The notes under the pieces are model-generated. The model was not told where the DNA came from, did not search any database, and saw only the letters and a program-made list of their open reading frames with translations. Position numbers and translations under genes: made by a program. Positions 47,689-56,592 of a DNA stretch of 64,000 bases are shown in pieces. This DNA is from Xanthobacteraceae bacterium 501b (lineage in GTDB: Bacteria > Pseudomonadota > Alphaproteobacteria > Rhizobiales > Xanthobacteraceae). The stretch's first letter is position 1. Every line of letters begins with the position of its first letter. Location: positions 2,604,001 to 2,668,000 of the forward strand of contig KB899087.1 in NCBI GenBank assembly GCA_000378025.1. Direction: 5' to 3'.

Positions 47689-48665
47689 CGGAAATTATCC
47701 CTTGATCGGTTGATCAGGTCGATGAACACGTCCTCCAGATTGGGGCTGTCCGGGCGCCAGACGAGTTCCTCCCGCGCCGCGAAACGGGCGATGGCGAGCT
47801 CGAGCGCCGTACGGTCGCGCCCGCCGACATGCACGCTGGTGCCAAAGGGGGCGACCAGCTCAATACCGGGGACCTCCATCAGCTCGCGTGCCAACGCCGC
47901 CGGGTCTGGCCCGGTGACGCGCCACATGTGCAGCGCCGAGCCGGCGATAACCTCCTCCACCGTGCCCTGCGCCAGCAATTCGCCATAGGCGATATAGGCG
48001 ATCTCATGGCAGCGCTCGGCCTCGTCCATGTAGTGGGTGGAGACGAGCACCGTGACACCCGCTCCCGCCAGGTCATGAATCTGCGCCCAGAATTCGCGCC
48101 GTGCCTTGGGGTCGACGCCGGCGGTCGGTTCGTCGAGCAGAAGAAGCTGGGGCTTGGGCAGGATGCAGGCGCCGAGGGCGAGACGCTGCTTCCAGCCACC
48201 GGAGAGATCCCCGGCCAGCTGCCGCTCGCGCCCCTCCAGCCCGAGAGAGACGATCGCCTCGGCCGCCGCCGCCTCGGCATCGGGCACGCCATAAATGCGG
48301 GCGATGAACTCGAGATTCTCCCGCACCGAGAGGTCGGCATAGAGGCTGAATTTCTGTGTCATGTAGCCGACGTGACGGCGAATGGCGCGGCCCTGCGTCA
48401 GGATATCCATGCCAAGGCAGGTGCCGCGCCCCTCGTCAGGGGTCAGCAGCCCGCACAGCATGCGGATGGTGGTGGTCTTTCCCGAGCCGTTGGGGCCGAG
48501 AAAGCCATAAATCTGCCCGCGCTTCACGCGCATGGAGAGCTTCCGGACAACCTGATTGATGCCAAAGCTCTTGCTTAGCCCCTGAACATCGATGGCGTAG
48601 TCAACGTCGCGGGCGAGCCCGGGCTCCAGCGAGGCCGCCTCCACATGCTCCGGGCGGGCGCTCAT
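47685..48665 (-). CDS. ABC-2 exporter ATP-binding protein
   Basis: 326 residues. Walker A FLGPNGSGKTTTIRML, Q-loop YMTQKFSLYADL, signature DLSGGWKQRLALGACIL, Walker B LLLLDEPTAGVDP and the H-loop VSTHYMDEAERC are complete. The C-terminal 80 residues form the small extra domain common in CcmA/NatA-type exporters. It overlaps both neighbours by four bases, so the three exporter genes are tightly coupled. Confidence 0.9.
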   Translation of the reverse strand: MSARPEHVEAASLEPGLARDVDYAIDVQGLSKSFGINQVVRKLSMRVKRGQIYGFLGPNGSGKTTTIRMLCGLLTPDEGRGTCLGMDILTQGRAIRRHVGYMTQKFSLYADLSVRENLEFIARIYGVPDAEAAAAEAIVSLGLEGRERQLAGDLSGGWKQRLALGACILPKPQLLLLDEPTAGVDPKARREFWAQIHDLAGAGVTVLVSTHYMDEAERCHEIAYIAYGELLAQGTVEEVIAGSALHMWRVTGPDPAALARELMEVPGIELVAPFGTSVHVGGRDRTALELAIARFAAREELVWRPDSPNLEDVFIDLINRSRDNFR

Positions 48666-49642
48666 CGCGCGATCTCGACCGTGACCGGCTGTCCGGGCCG
48701 CAGCTTCGAGGGATCGCGCGGCTTGGCCTCCATCATGAACACCAGCTTGGAGCGCTCATCCAGGCTGTAGATGACCGGGGGCGTGTACTCGGCACTGGCG
48801 GCGATGTAGCTGACCGTGGCCTCGATCTCTTCAGCACAGCCATCGCAGCTCACCGTCACGGCGGTGCCGAGCTGGAACTGGGGCAGCGCCGGCTCGGGCA
48901 CGAAGAAGCGCACCTTGATCAGTTCTGGCGGCAGAATCGAGACCACTGGCCGGCCAGCCGGAACCAGTTCCCCCATGCGGAAATAGAGCGTCTCCACCGT
49001 ACCGCTGACGGGCGCGAACATGCGCCGCCGGTCCAACCGCACCTGCGCAGCGGCCAGACTGGCGCGGGCGGCATCCACTGCCTTTTCGGCAGCGGCGATC
49101 TGGTCGTCGCGGCCCGCGAGTTTTGCCGCTTCGATCTCATGGCGCGCCTGGTCGAGCGAGGCTTCGTTCTGGTTATAGGTCTGCTGCGCAGCATCGAGGG
49201 CCGCCTGCGAGGCCACCTGCTTGGACTGCAGGTCCTTCTGCCGGTCGAGCTCAAGTCTGGAAAGCTCCAGCGCCGCCGCGGCCCGCCTCTCGCTGGCCTC
49301 GAGAATCGCCACTTCCGCCGGGCGCTTGGCGGCCGCCTTGACGTTGGCAAGATCCGAGAGCGCCTGACCAAGGGCAGCTTCAGCCGACTTCAGATCGGCA
49401 ACCTGCAAATCCGCGTCAATGGTGAAGAGCGGCATTCCCTTTGTCGCACGCGCCCCCTCATCTACCTTGAGCTCGACGATACGCCCGGCCTCGTCAGGGC
49501 CGACAAAGATGAAGTCCGCCTCCGCATAGCCCTGATACCCACCGGGCGCCGAGACAACGAAAAGGGCGGCAAGCGAAAACAGAACCAGGGTGAGAATGAC
49601 GACGACCATATTGGTCGGCAGACGGAAACGCGGCGTCATCAT
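48662..49642 (-). CDS. HlyD-family periplasmic adaptor of the ABC-2 exporter
   Basis: 326 residues from the ATG at 49642 (GGGGGT upstream). A longer frame begins at 49753 but adds only a basic extension. Membrane anchor MVVVILTLVLFSLAALFVVS, a lipoyl-like half motif (GPDEAGRIVELKVDEGARAT), a long coiled coil (residues about 90-205) and the second lipoyl half (APVSGTVETLYFRMGELVPAG). It should link the inner-membrane pump to an outer-membrane channel such as TolC. First gene of the exporter operon. Confidence 0.87.
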   Translation of the reverse strand: MMTPRFRLPTNMVVVILTLVLFSLAALFVVSAPGGYQGYAEADFIFVGPDEAGRIVELKVDEGARATKGMPLFTIDADLQVADLKSAEAALGQALSDLANVKAAAKRPAEVAILEASERRAAAALELSRLELDRQKDLQSKQVASQAALDAAQQTYNQNEASLDQARHEIEAAKLAGRDDQIAAAEKAVDAARASLAAAQVRLDRRRMFAPVSGTVETLYFRMGELVPAGRPVVSILPPELIKVRFFVPEPALPQFQLGTAVTVSCDGCAEEIEATVSYIAASAEYTPPVIYSLDERSKLVFMMEAKPRDPSKLRPGQPVTVEIAR

Positions 49643-50119
49643 ACCCCCAGCAACGAAGCCCGCGAGAGTTCCCCTCGCTGTCAGGCCGGCGCCCTCCCCC
49701 CGGGCTGCGCTTGTGCGGAAAGTACGTCGTCCGCGCATGACTTGCGCGGACACGCAGGGGTCAGGAGCTTTTTCATACGATCAGATTTTCTTTTACAGTT
49801 CCAGCGCACGAGCCGGCCGGATGCTTCAATGACCTAGTTCCCATCAAAAAAAGTCGCTGACCTGCGATCACTCTTCCAATGCAGATAAAGATTTATTTCT
49901 GTCACCGGCCTGGAAAATGCTTGCATGACATCCTCATGCACCACCGAGGGCAAAATCATGCCAGATCTTGCCATTCTTCCGGGGCTTTGCCGGATTATTT
50001 ATCTGGTCAGCTCAGATCAAAATAGTGCGAATTAAGTGATGCAACCCCATCGCATTCGACGATCTATTCGTCAAATTCGACAAGAAGTTCAGCACCGCGC
50101 GTAGCCTTGTCGACACAGC
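49643..50119. other. Intergenic stretch, AT-richer than its surroundings
   Basis: About 480 bases upstream of the exporter operon. The promoter for the leftward adaptor gene should be here. The part 49840-50050 is distinctly AT-rich. No frame with a plausible product or RNA structure was found, apart from the hydrolase remnant that starts at 50120. Confidence 0.4.
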
Positions 50120-50356
50120 GTGGCTGTCGATACACATCTGATCTGGGGCGCGCATGACCGAGTGACGCCGATCAATCCCTGGCGGGAGATGGCGGCGGCC
50201 AATCCGTTCCTGCACCTGCACACCATCGCCGAGGCCGGCCATTGCCCGATGATCGAAACCCCCGAGTCGTTCAACGCGGTGCTGCAGCGTTTGCTTGTTA
50301 AGGAGCGGGCGACGTCGTCTTCCATGGCGAAACTGGAAGCGCGGTCGGCCCCGTGA
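50120..50356 (+). pseudogene. C-terminal remnant of an alpha/beta-hydrolase
   Basis: The 78-codon frame reads HLIWGAHDRVTPINPW (the strand carrying the catalytic aspartate) and EAGHCPMIETPESFNAVLQR (the catalytic histidine and last helix), which is the final quarter of an alpha/beta-hydrolase. The nucleophile elbow and everything before are absent, and upstream DNA does not restore them. It is probably a decayed gene end. Confidence 0.6.
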
Positions 50357-50380
50357 CCTCGCTCGCCCAGCGCCGTGACC

Positions 50381-50593
50381 TCACCCGGTGAAGGCCACTT
50401 CCTGCTTCTCGAAGCGCTGCGAGCCGAAATCCTGATGGTGATTGCAGAAATACTGCCGGGCGATCTCGGCCACCAGCCGGGCGCGGGTCACGTTTGACCC
50501 GGGAATTTTCTTGTCGATCCAGGCATCCGGCACGGTGAGCACCATTCCGGTTTCCAACCGGCACAGAATCAGCCGCAATTCCTCGCCTTCCAT
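50381..50593 (-). CDS. Conserved hypothetical protein, 70 residues
   Basis: Starts MEGEELRLILCRLETGM with GGAG at a fair distance upstream; a GTG one codon earlier is also possible. Sequence features are TVPDAWIDKKIPGSN, ARLVAEIARQYFCNHHQD and a polar end. No signal or membrane helix. Codon use is like neighbouring genes and the translation is free of shadow-type arginine runs, so it is probably real. Function unknown. Confidence 0.5.
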   Translation of the reverse strand: MEGEELRLILCRLETGMVLTVPDAWIDKKIPGSNVTRARLVAEIARQYFCNHHQDFGSQRFEKQEVAFTG

Positions 50594-51090
50594 CACGCTC
50601 TCCGCCCCTCAGCCATGGAAAGCCTCGCTATAGGATGAGGCGCGGGGCATATCCAGCCCCTCAATCTCGCAGGCGCATCGAGGCGGAATCGTCGGCGCGG
50701 TGAGGGCCGCGGACCACGCGCCGGAGCGGCCTCCGGCCGGCGGGGCAGCCTGCGCCAGCGCCGAGCCAGTCGGCGAATCAGTGCCCGATCCGGCCGCCTC
50801 ATCCCGACAGCGCGACCAGCCTCCAAAAAGAGCGCGACCTGTTGCCTATGGGCCACAAATCAGAAGCGACTCTCCAAGCCCTTCCTACGACGACTCTTTT
50901 TTTGAGCAGCCTTCATCTCAGGGTTGCAGAATATCGAGGCAGCGACACGCAAAGCCGCCCTGCGTGCATTTCCATTTTCGTTACGGTAGCCATCTACGAA
51001 TGAGGATGTGCTATGCAGTGCTAGCTTCGATGTTGTGGAACGGTGCCAGCTCGGCAGGCGGAACTCCGTGTCCAGGGAGGTCAAGGGGCG
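50594..51090. other. Intergenic stretch of about 500 bases
   Basis: Lies between a leftward hypothetical gene and the rightward FecR-like gene. Frames on either strand translate to arginine-rich or low-complexity shadow sequence, and I see no RNA gene. The promoter for the gene at 51091 is expected in the AT-richer part near 50880-51020, but no clear box pair stands out. Confidence 0.4.
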
Positions 51091-51522
51091 ATGATGCGAA
51101 CAAAATTTTCCGTTGTGATCGTTGGCGTTTTGTCGCTTGGCGCTTTCGAAACTGCGATGGCTGATGACGCCTGCCAGACGTCGGGCCGGCTTGCGCAGAC
51201 TGTCGGCACGGTGATGGTCGACAAGGGCAATGGCTTCGCGCCGGGCGTGGTCGGAACCTCGCTTGTGTCTGGCAACAGGATTTCTGTGCTTGGTCAGGGT
51301 CAGGCCGTGGTCGATTTCGGCAATCAGAAGACTCTTACGGTGCCCGGCTCGACCACCGAAATCGTTCAGGTTCCGGGTTGCGGCTTTGACCTGACGAATT
51401 CGGGCGGGATGAACCCCGCTGTTGGCATCGTGGGCACCCTTGCCGTTGGCGCGGGCCTTTCGGCGGCTATCTCGGCGTCCGATGGCAAGAGCGGAACCGT
51501 GATCTTTCCCGTCAGCCCCTGA
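51091..51522 (+). CDS. Secreted FecR-like protein, first of a paralogous pair
   Basis: 143 residues. The signal peptide runs FSVVIVGVLSLGAFETAMA with cleavage before DDACQ. The core QTVGTVMVDKGNGFAPGVVG, GNRISVLGQGQAVVDF and LTVPGSTTEI is the FecR-type beta domain. A glycine/alanine-rich hydrophobic helix (VGIVGTLAVGAGLSAAI) follows, then a short tail SDGKSGTVIFPVSP. A second, similar gene lies at 51779. It may be anchored in the outer or inner membrane by the C-terminal helix. Function unknown. Confidence 0.65.
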   Translation: MMRTKFSVVIVGVLSLGAFETAMADDACQTSGRLAQTVGTVMVDKGNGFAPGVVGTSLVSGNRISVLGQGQAVVDFGNQKTLTVPGSTTEIVQVPGCGFDLTNSGGMNPAVGIVGTLAVGAGLSAAISASDGKSGTVIFPVSP

Positions 51523-51594
51523 GCGAACGGCCGCGTGGATTGATCGAAGGTCGGGCCGAGTGGGGTCCGTCGCTCCTACATGCGCCTTCCTGTT

Positions 51595-51620
51595 AAACCG
51601 CCCCTCGGGGCGGTTTTTTT
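51595..51620 (+). terminator. Rho-independent terminator after the first FecR-like gene
   Basis: AAACCGCCCC and GGGGCGGTTT pair around a TC loop and end in a run of seven T residues, 72 bases after the stop at 51522. A textbook intrinsic terminator. Confidence 0.9.
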
Positions 51621-51778
51621 ATGGGTCAATGGTCATGGCTGAATGCGCTGCGCTTGTCTCCTACCGGACGACGGGAGCGCGTCGGCTCTCAAAGGGCGCC
51701 CGACGACGGGCCTCACCTCTTTGAGCCGTCGCCTTGCGGACGCCACCGCACTGCGATACCACATCGTAGACATAGTGG

Positions 51779-52285
51779 GTGAAGGTTGCGCTAGAGTCGT
51801 TCTTTCGCACAGGATCAACCGCGGGACTTCAAGTAGGGGATCGGATTCGGATTGTTGCGTCGATACTGACGGCTGGAATTTTGTCGCTCGCGGCGATCGG
51901 TAGCGCCTCCGCGGCCCAGACGAGCTGTAATTTGCCGATGAATCGCTCGGTGGGCGTGCTCAAGTCATTTACCGGCACGGTAATGGTCGACCGCGGCAAT
52001 GGCTTCAAGGTCGCCCAAGTCGGCATGAAACTCAAGGCCGGCGACAAGATTTCGGTGATCGGCGAAGGCAGCGCCCGGTTCGTCTATAGCGGTGAGGCGC
52101 CACTGAATGTGGTCAGTTCGATGACAGCGACTGTTTGCTCCAGGCAGGTCGAGGCGGCTCCCTCGACTAGCATCGATCCGACGGTCGGAGTTGCCGCCAT
52201 GCTCGGAGTTACTGCAGCCACAGCGGCGGTGATTTCGACCACACAAGGCAAGAGCACCACCACCATCTTGCCCGTCAGCCCCTGA
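51779..52285 (+). CDS. Secreted FecR-like protein, second of the pair
   Basis: 168 residues from a GTG; the start is uncertain because the signal peptide (VASILTAGILSLAAIGSASA) begins only about 27 residues in. The core SFTGTVMVDRGNGFKVAQVG, KISVIGEGSARFVYSG and SSMTATV repeats the FecR-like pattern of the 51091 protein. The same hydrophobic helix and a GKSTTTILPVSP tail follow. The two share the TVMVD-x-GNGF and PVSP motifs but are clearly diverged. A terminator separates them, so they are transcribed independently. Confidence 0.62.
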   Translation: MKVALESFFRTGSTAGLQVGDRIRIVASILTAGILSLAAIGSASAAQTSCNLPMNRSVGVLKSFTGTVMVDRGNGFKVAQVGMKLKAGDKISVIGEGSARFVYSGEAPLNVVSSMTATVCSRQVEAAPSTSIDPTVGVAAMLGVTAATAAVISTTQGKSTTTILPVSP

Positions 52286-52363
52286 CGGGTTTTGGTCGTT
52301 ACCGTGCATTAGGGCCTCGGATCGCCTCTCTGTATAGGCCCGGTCATAAACCGAGATCCTAAA

Positions 52364-52387
52364 GCGAGCCGCCGTCCTGCGGCTCGC
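52364..52387. terminator. Inverted repeat between the FecR-like and cytochrome genes
   Basis: GCGAGCCGC pairs perfectly with GCGGCTCGC around a 6-base loop. It lacks a clear T-tract, so its role as a terminator of the gene ending at 52285 is tentative. Confidence 0.4.
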
Positions 52388-52531
52388 CTTGAAGGGACGG
52401 CCTCGGTTTCCCTTCGCTTCGATTCCCCTTCGCTTCAGTTCCCCGACTTGACCGCGCCCGCCCGGCGATGGAGCATTGCGCGCTCCGACCGCACGCCATT
52501 GCAGAACAAGACGGCGGAGCGGGAGGATCGC

Positions 52532-53044
52532 ATGCCTGCACGCCCCGGCGCGGCCATCGCCGCCTGCCTGCTTTCTCTGATGCCCTCAGCCTTGGCCGAC
52601 CCCTCCGGCGACCCGGCCGCGGTCAGCTCCGACGCCGGTGAATACAGCGACAAGCAGGGCAACCCGACCTACAAGATCGACACGGACGGCACGGTCGACT
52701 GGTACACGGCGATCGGCTACATCCGCTACACCGCGAACTGCATGCAGTGCCATGGCCCGGACGGGCTCGGCTCCAGCTTCGCGCCCGCACTGACCGATGC
52801 CTTGCAGGACCTCAACTACAGCCAGTTCCTCGACACCATCACCAATGGCAAGCAGAATGTCAGCACCAGCCAGGATCTGGTGATGCCGGCCTTCGGCAAG
52901 AACCCGAATGTGATGTGCTTCGTCGACGCCATCTTTATCTATCTCCGGGCCCGCTCGGACGGCGCTCTCGGTCGGGGTCAGCCGGCCAACAGCGCGCCAC
53001 GGCCGAAGGGCTACAGTGCGACCGAGGATGCCTGCCTCGGCTAG
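52532..53044 (+). CDS. Methanol-metabolism-related c-type cytochrome
   Basis: 170 residues, ATG preceded by GGGAGGA. Signal peptide with cleavage near SALADPS. A single haem site CMQCHG at about residue 70 and a methionine ligand probably in LVMPAFGKN. The stretch GTVDWYTAIGYIRY before the haem site and the later cysteine in NVMCFVDAIF match the family annotated as methanol-metabolism-related cytochrome c (cytochrome c-553i type). It would carry electrons in the periplasm. No methanol dehydrogenase genes are in the window. Confidence 0.75.
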   Translation: MPARPGAAIAACLLSLMPSALADPSGDPAAVSSDAGEYSDKQGNPTYKIDTDGTVDWYTAIGYIRYTANCMQCHGPDGLGSSFAPALTDALQDLNYSQFLDTITNGKQNVSTSQDLVMPAFGKNPNVMCFVDAIFIYLRARSDGALGRGQPANSAPRPKGYSATEDACLG

Positions 53045-53237
53045 CGGCAATTGCCCGCCCCCCCGGTAGCGCGATGCCGGGATTGGCGCGATAGTGGGCG
53101 CCCTTCTTCATGCGAATCCGCAGGATCCGCTACCGACAACTCCGCTCCATCATGATGCGTGATGGGCAAAGGCTGCCTCTCGACGCCCTCACCGCCGGCG
53201 GGCCGGGTGATGGTGTCCGCCTCCCTCGCCGCCGCGC

Positions 53238-54605
53238 ATGAGTCGCCCGATGAGCCTTGAGCGTCCCGCCTCCAATCTCTTCTACCAGACCCGCCTGCGC
53301 CGGCCGACGCTGGCGCGTGGCGAGGGCGTCTATCTCTGGGACAACGAGGGCAAGCGCTATCTCGATGGCTCCAGCGGGGCGATGGTCTCCAATATCGGCC
53401 ATTCCAACCCGGCAGTGCTCGACGCCATGCGCCGGCAGATGGATCTTTCCACCTTCGGCTACCGACTGCATTTCGAGAACGAACCGGCCGAACGCCTCGC
53501 CACCCGCATCGCCGGCCGCATGCCGGAAGGTCTTGACCGGGTGTTCTTCGTCTCCGGCGGCTCAGAGGCGGTGGAGAGCGCGCTCAAGCTCGCCCGGCAA
53601 TATGCGGTGGCGCGCGGGCAGGCCGAGCGCTGGAAGATGATCTCGCGCTTTCCCTCCTATCACGGCTCGACGCTGGGCGCGCTGGCGGTCACCGGCATGT
53701 CGCTGATGAGCGCGCCCTTCGCGCCGATGCTGCGGGAGATGCCGAAAATCCCCGCCCCCACCTGCTATCTCGACCGCGACGGACTTAACCTCGAAGAGCG
53801 CGGCCTGCGCTACGCTCACATGCTGCGGGAGGAAATTCTGCGGCAGGGGCCCGAGACCTGCCTCGCCTTCATCATGGAGCCGGTCGGTGGCGCGTCCACC
53901 GGCGCGCTGGTGGCGCCGGATGGCTACTACGCCGCCATCCGCGCCATCTGCGACGAGTTCGGCCTGTTGCTCATCTGCGACGAGGTGATGAGCGGGGCGG
54001 GCCGCACCGGCCGCTATCTCGCCAGCGAGCACTGGAACCTTCGTCCCGACATCGTGGCGCTCTCCAAGGGTTTTGGCGCCGGCTATGCCCCGCTCGGCGC
54101 CATGGTGGCGGACCGCATCCTCGCCGAGACGGTGATCGACCATGGCGGATTCATCCATGGCCACACCTATGCCGGCAACCCGCTGGCCTGCGCGGCCGGT
54201 CTCGCGGTGCTGGAGGAAATCGACCGGCTCGGCCTCATCGAAGCCGCCGAGCGGCAGGGGGGCATGTTGAAGGCGCGGCTGGAAGGGCTGATGACGCGCT
54301 TCCCCTTCATCGGCGACGTGCGCGGCAAGGGGCTGCTGCTGGCCTTCGAGCTGGTAGCGGACCGCGAAACGATGGCTCCGCTGCCGCCGGCGCTCAACGC
54401 CCATCTGCGCCTCGTCGACCTCGCCTATGATGCCGGGCTCATCATCTATTCGCGCCGCACCCGTGGCGGGAGGGTCGGCGATCACTTCATGGTTTGCCCC
54501 CCGCTTATTATCACCGATGAGCAGATCGACGAGATAATGGACAAGCTCGGCTCCGCACTGCAGAGCTTCGCAACCGAGGCAAAACTGCCGTTAGGTGGTG
54601 CGTGA
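53238..54605 (+). CDS. Class III PLP-dependent aminotransferase
   Basis: 455 residues. Fold type I, class III: YLWDNEGKRYLDGSSGAM at the start, GGSEAVESALKLARQY (cofactor phosphate), CDEVMSGAGRTGRY, and the Schiff-base lysine in VALSKGFGAGYAPL. These enzymes move an amino group from an omega- or beta-amino compound to a keto acid. It is first of a four-gene run: its stop overlaps the ATG of the next gene by one base. The ribosome site is weak and an ATG at 53250 is an alternative start. Confidence 0.87.
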   Translation: MSRPMSLERPASNLFYQTRLRRPTLARGEGVYLWDNEGKRYLDGSSGAMVSNIGHSNPAVLDAMRRQMDLSTFGYRLHFENEPAERLATRIAGRMPEGLDRVFFVSGGSEAVESALKLARQYAVARGQAERWKMISRFPSYHGSTLGALAVTGMSLMSAPFAPMLREMPKIPAPTCYLDRDGLNLEERGLRYAHMLREEILRQGPETCLAFIMEPVGGASTGALVAPDGYYAAIRAICDEFGLLLICDEVMSGAGRTGRYLASEHWNLRPDIVALSKGFGAGYAPLGAMVADRILAETVIDHGGFIHGHTYAGNPLACAAGLAVLEEIDRLGLIEAAERQGGMLKARLEGLMTRFPFIGDVRGKGLLLAFELVADRETMAPLPPALNAHLRLVDLAYDAGLIIYSRRTRGGRVGDHFMVCPPLIITDEQIDEIMDKLGSALQSFATEAKLPLGGA

Positions 54606-55546
54606 TGAGCCGCCCGGTCATACTCACCTGCGCAGTTACCGGCTCGATCCACACGCCGTCGATGAGCCCCTATCTGCCGATCACACCCGAACAGATCGCC
54701 GACCAAGCGATTGAGGCGGCAGAGGCCGGCGCAGCGATCCTGCACCTGCACGCCCGCGATCCCGCCACCGGCATGCCCTCGGCTGACCCCGCGCTGTTCG
54801 AGGAGATCGTCGCCCGCATCCGCGCCCGCAGCGACGCGGTACTGAACCTGTCGACCGGCGGCTCCTCGCGAATGACGCTCGACCACCGGCTGGCTGCCGC
54901 GCGACTGATCGAGCCGGAAATGTGCTCGCTGAACATGGGTTCGATGAATTTCGGCCTGTTCCCGCTTGCCGACCGCTATGAGTGGAGCCATGACTGGGAA
55001 CGTGGCTTTCTGGAAGCCACCCGCTCGGTCATCTTCCGCAATAGCTTCGAGGATATCGAGACAATCCTCGCCGACCTCGGCGCGGCGCGGGGCGCCCGCT
55101 TCGAGCTGGAATGCTACGATGTCGGCCACCTCCAGACCGTTGCCTTCTATCTCAGGCAGGGCCTGCTGAAGCCGCCAGTGTTCCTGCAGTTCGTGCTCGG
55201 CGTGCTGGGCGGTATCGACGCGGCGCCGGAGCAGCTGATGCACATGAAGGCGACTGCCGACCGGCTGCTCGGCACCGACTACCACTTCTCCGTGCTCGCC
55301 GCCGGCCGCCAGCAAATGCCGCTTGGCACCATGGGGGTTATTCTCGGCGGCAATGTCCGCGTGGGACTTGAGGATAACCTCGCCATCGCCCGCGGCGAGC
55401 TCGCCACCTCGAATGCCGAGCAGGTACGCAAGATGGCGCGGATCATCGAGGAACTCGGCTACCGGCTCGCCACCCCCGACGAAGTGCGCGAACGACTGGC
55501 ATTGAAGGGCCCGCCCACTCCCGTTATAGGGATCCCCACGCCATGA
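54605..55546 (+). CDS. Beta-keto acid cleavage enzyme (BKACE, DUF849 family)
   Basis: 313 residues. Family marks are AVTGSIHTPSMSPYLPITPEQIA, the zinc-binding HLHARDPATG, NLSTGGSSRMTLDHR, and GGNVRVGLEDNL near the end. BKACE enzymes condense a beta-keto acid with acetyl-CoA, releasing acetoacetate and a new acyl-CoA; 3-keto-5-aminohexanoate is the known lysine-pathway substrate. Here the keto acid would come from the aminotransferase encoded just upstream. It overlaps the deacetylase gene by four bases. The true substrate is unknown. Confidence 0.87.
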   Translation: MSRPVILTCAVTGSIHTPSMSPYLPITPEQIADQAIEAAEAGAAILHLHARDPATGMPSADPALFEEIVARIRARSDAVLNLSTGGSSRMTLDHRLAAARLIEPEMCSLNMGSMNFGLFPLADRYEWSHDWERGFLEATRSVIFRNSFEDIETILADLGAARGARFELECYDVGHLQTVAFYLRQGLLKPPVFLQFVLGVLGGIDAAPEQLMHMKATADRLLGTDYHFSVLAAGRQQMPLGTMGVILGGNVRVGLEDNLAIARGELATSNAEQVRKMARIIEELGYRLATPDEVRERLALKGPPTPVIGIPTP

Positions 55547-56592
55547 AGGTGATCTTCGATGCCGCGCAGAGGCGGCATTATCCCGGCTTCTTTCTGACAA
55601 GCGGCGCCCGCGCGCCCAACCCGGAGACACCCGCCCGCGCGGACATCCTGCTCGAGGCCGCGCGTGCCGCCGGCCTGACGCCGGAAGTGCCGCCCGATCT
55701 CGGCCTGGCGCCGGCGGCGTCCATCCACACACCGGAATATCTCGCCTTCCTCGAAGGCATTTTCGCGCGCTGGCAGCGGATCGAGGGAGCGTCGGAAGAG
55801 GTGATCCCGAACATCCACCCCGACCGGCGGGGCGGCGCCTATCCGCTCTCCGCCGTGGGGCAGGCCGGCTACCACATGACGGACACCTCCTGCCCGATCG
55901 GGGCGGAGACCTATGCTGCCGCGTTGCGCAGCGCCCATGCCGCTGCCCATGCGGCGCATCGCGTGATGGAGGGCGAGAGCGCCGCCTATGCGCTGTGTCG
56001 CCCGCCCGGCCATCATGCCTTCAAGGATCTGGCCGGCGGCTTTTGCTACCTGAACAATGCCGCCATCGCCGCGCAGACGTTGCGCGCAAGTACGCCCCGC
56101 GTCGCCGTCCTCGATATCGATGTGCATCATGGCAACGGCACGCAGGGCGTGTTCTACGACCGGGCTGACGTGCTCACCGTTTCGCTTCATGCCGATCCGA
56201 CCCGCTTCTATCCCTTCTTCTGGGGGCATGGCGATGAGCGCGGCGAAGGGCCGGGCCTCGGCTATAATTTCAACCTGCCGCTGCCCCGCAAGACCGGCGA
56301 CGAGGGCTTCCTGGCCGCGCTCGACCGAGCATTGTCGCGCATTGCCGTCTTCTGCCCGGGCGCGCTGGTGGTCGCGCTCGGGCTCGACGCCTATGAGGGC
56401 GACCCCTTCGCCGGGCTCAGCGTCTCGACGCCTGGCTTCCGGCGCATTGGAGCGAAGATCGGCGAGTTCGGTCTGCCGACCGTGCTGGTGCAGGAAGGCG
56501 GCTATGTCTGCAACGGGCTCGGCGGCAACCTTATTGCCTTTCTGGACGGTTTCGGCGCGACCCATCGCGTGGCGGCGGATACGGAGCGGTGA
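55543..56592 (+). CDS. Histone-deacetylase-family acetylpolyamine amidohydrolase
   Basis: 349 residues of the HDAC-like zinc amidohydrolases. The tandem histidines are in RPPGHHAFKDLAGGFCYLN, the zinc ligands in LDIDVHHGNGTQ and ALGLDAYEGDPFAG, and the glycine loop in QEGGYVCNGLGG. Bacterial members with this length and the PYP-like N-terminal RRHYPGFF segment deacetylate acetylated polyamines or small amides. It sits between BKACE and a GNAT gene, each overlapping by four bases. Confidence 0.87.
   Translation: MKVIFDAAQRRHYPGFFLTSGARAPNPETPARADILLEAARAAGLTPEVPPDLGLAPAASIHTPEYLAFLEGIFARWQRIEGASEEVIPNIHPDRRGGAYPLSAVGQAGYHMTDTSCPIGAETYAAALRSAHAAAHAAHRVMEGESAAYALCRPPGHHAFKDLAGGFCYLNNAAIAAQTLRASTPRVAVLDIDVHHGNGTQGVFYDRADVLTVSLHADPTRFYPFFWGHGDERGEGPGLGYNFNLPLPRKTGDEGFLAALDRALSRIAVFCPGALVVALGLDAYEGDPFAGLSVSTPGFRRIGAKIGEFGLPTVLVQEGGYVCNGLGGNLIAFLDGFGATHRVAADTER

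Noticed and set aside
50860..51084. 74-codon leftward frame upstream of the FecR-like gene
   Set aside because: Would occupy the expected promoter region of the 51091 gene; no ribosome site or similarity.
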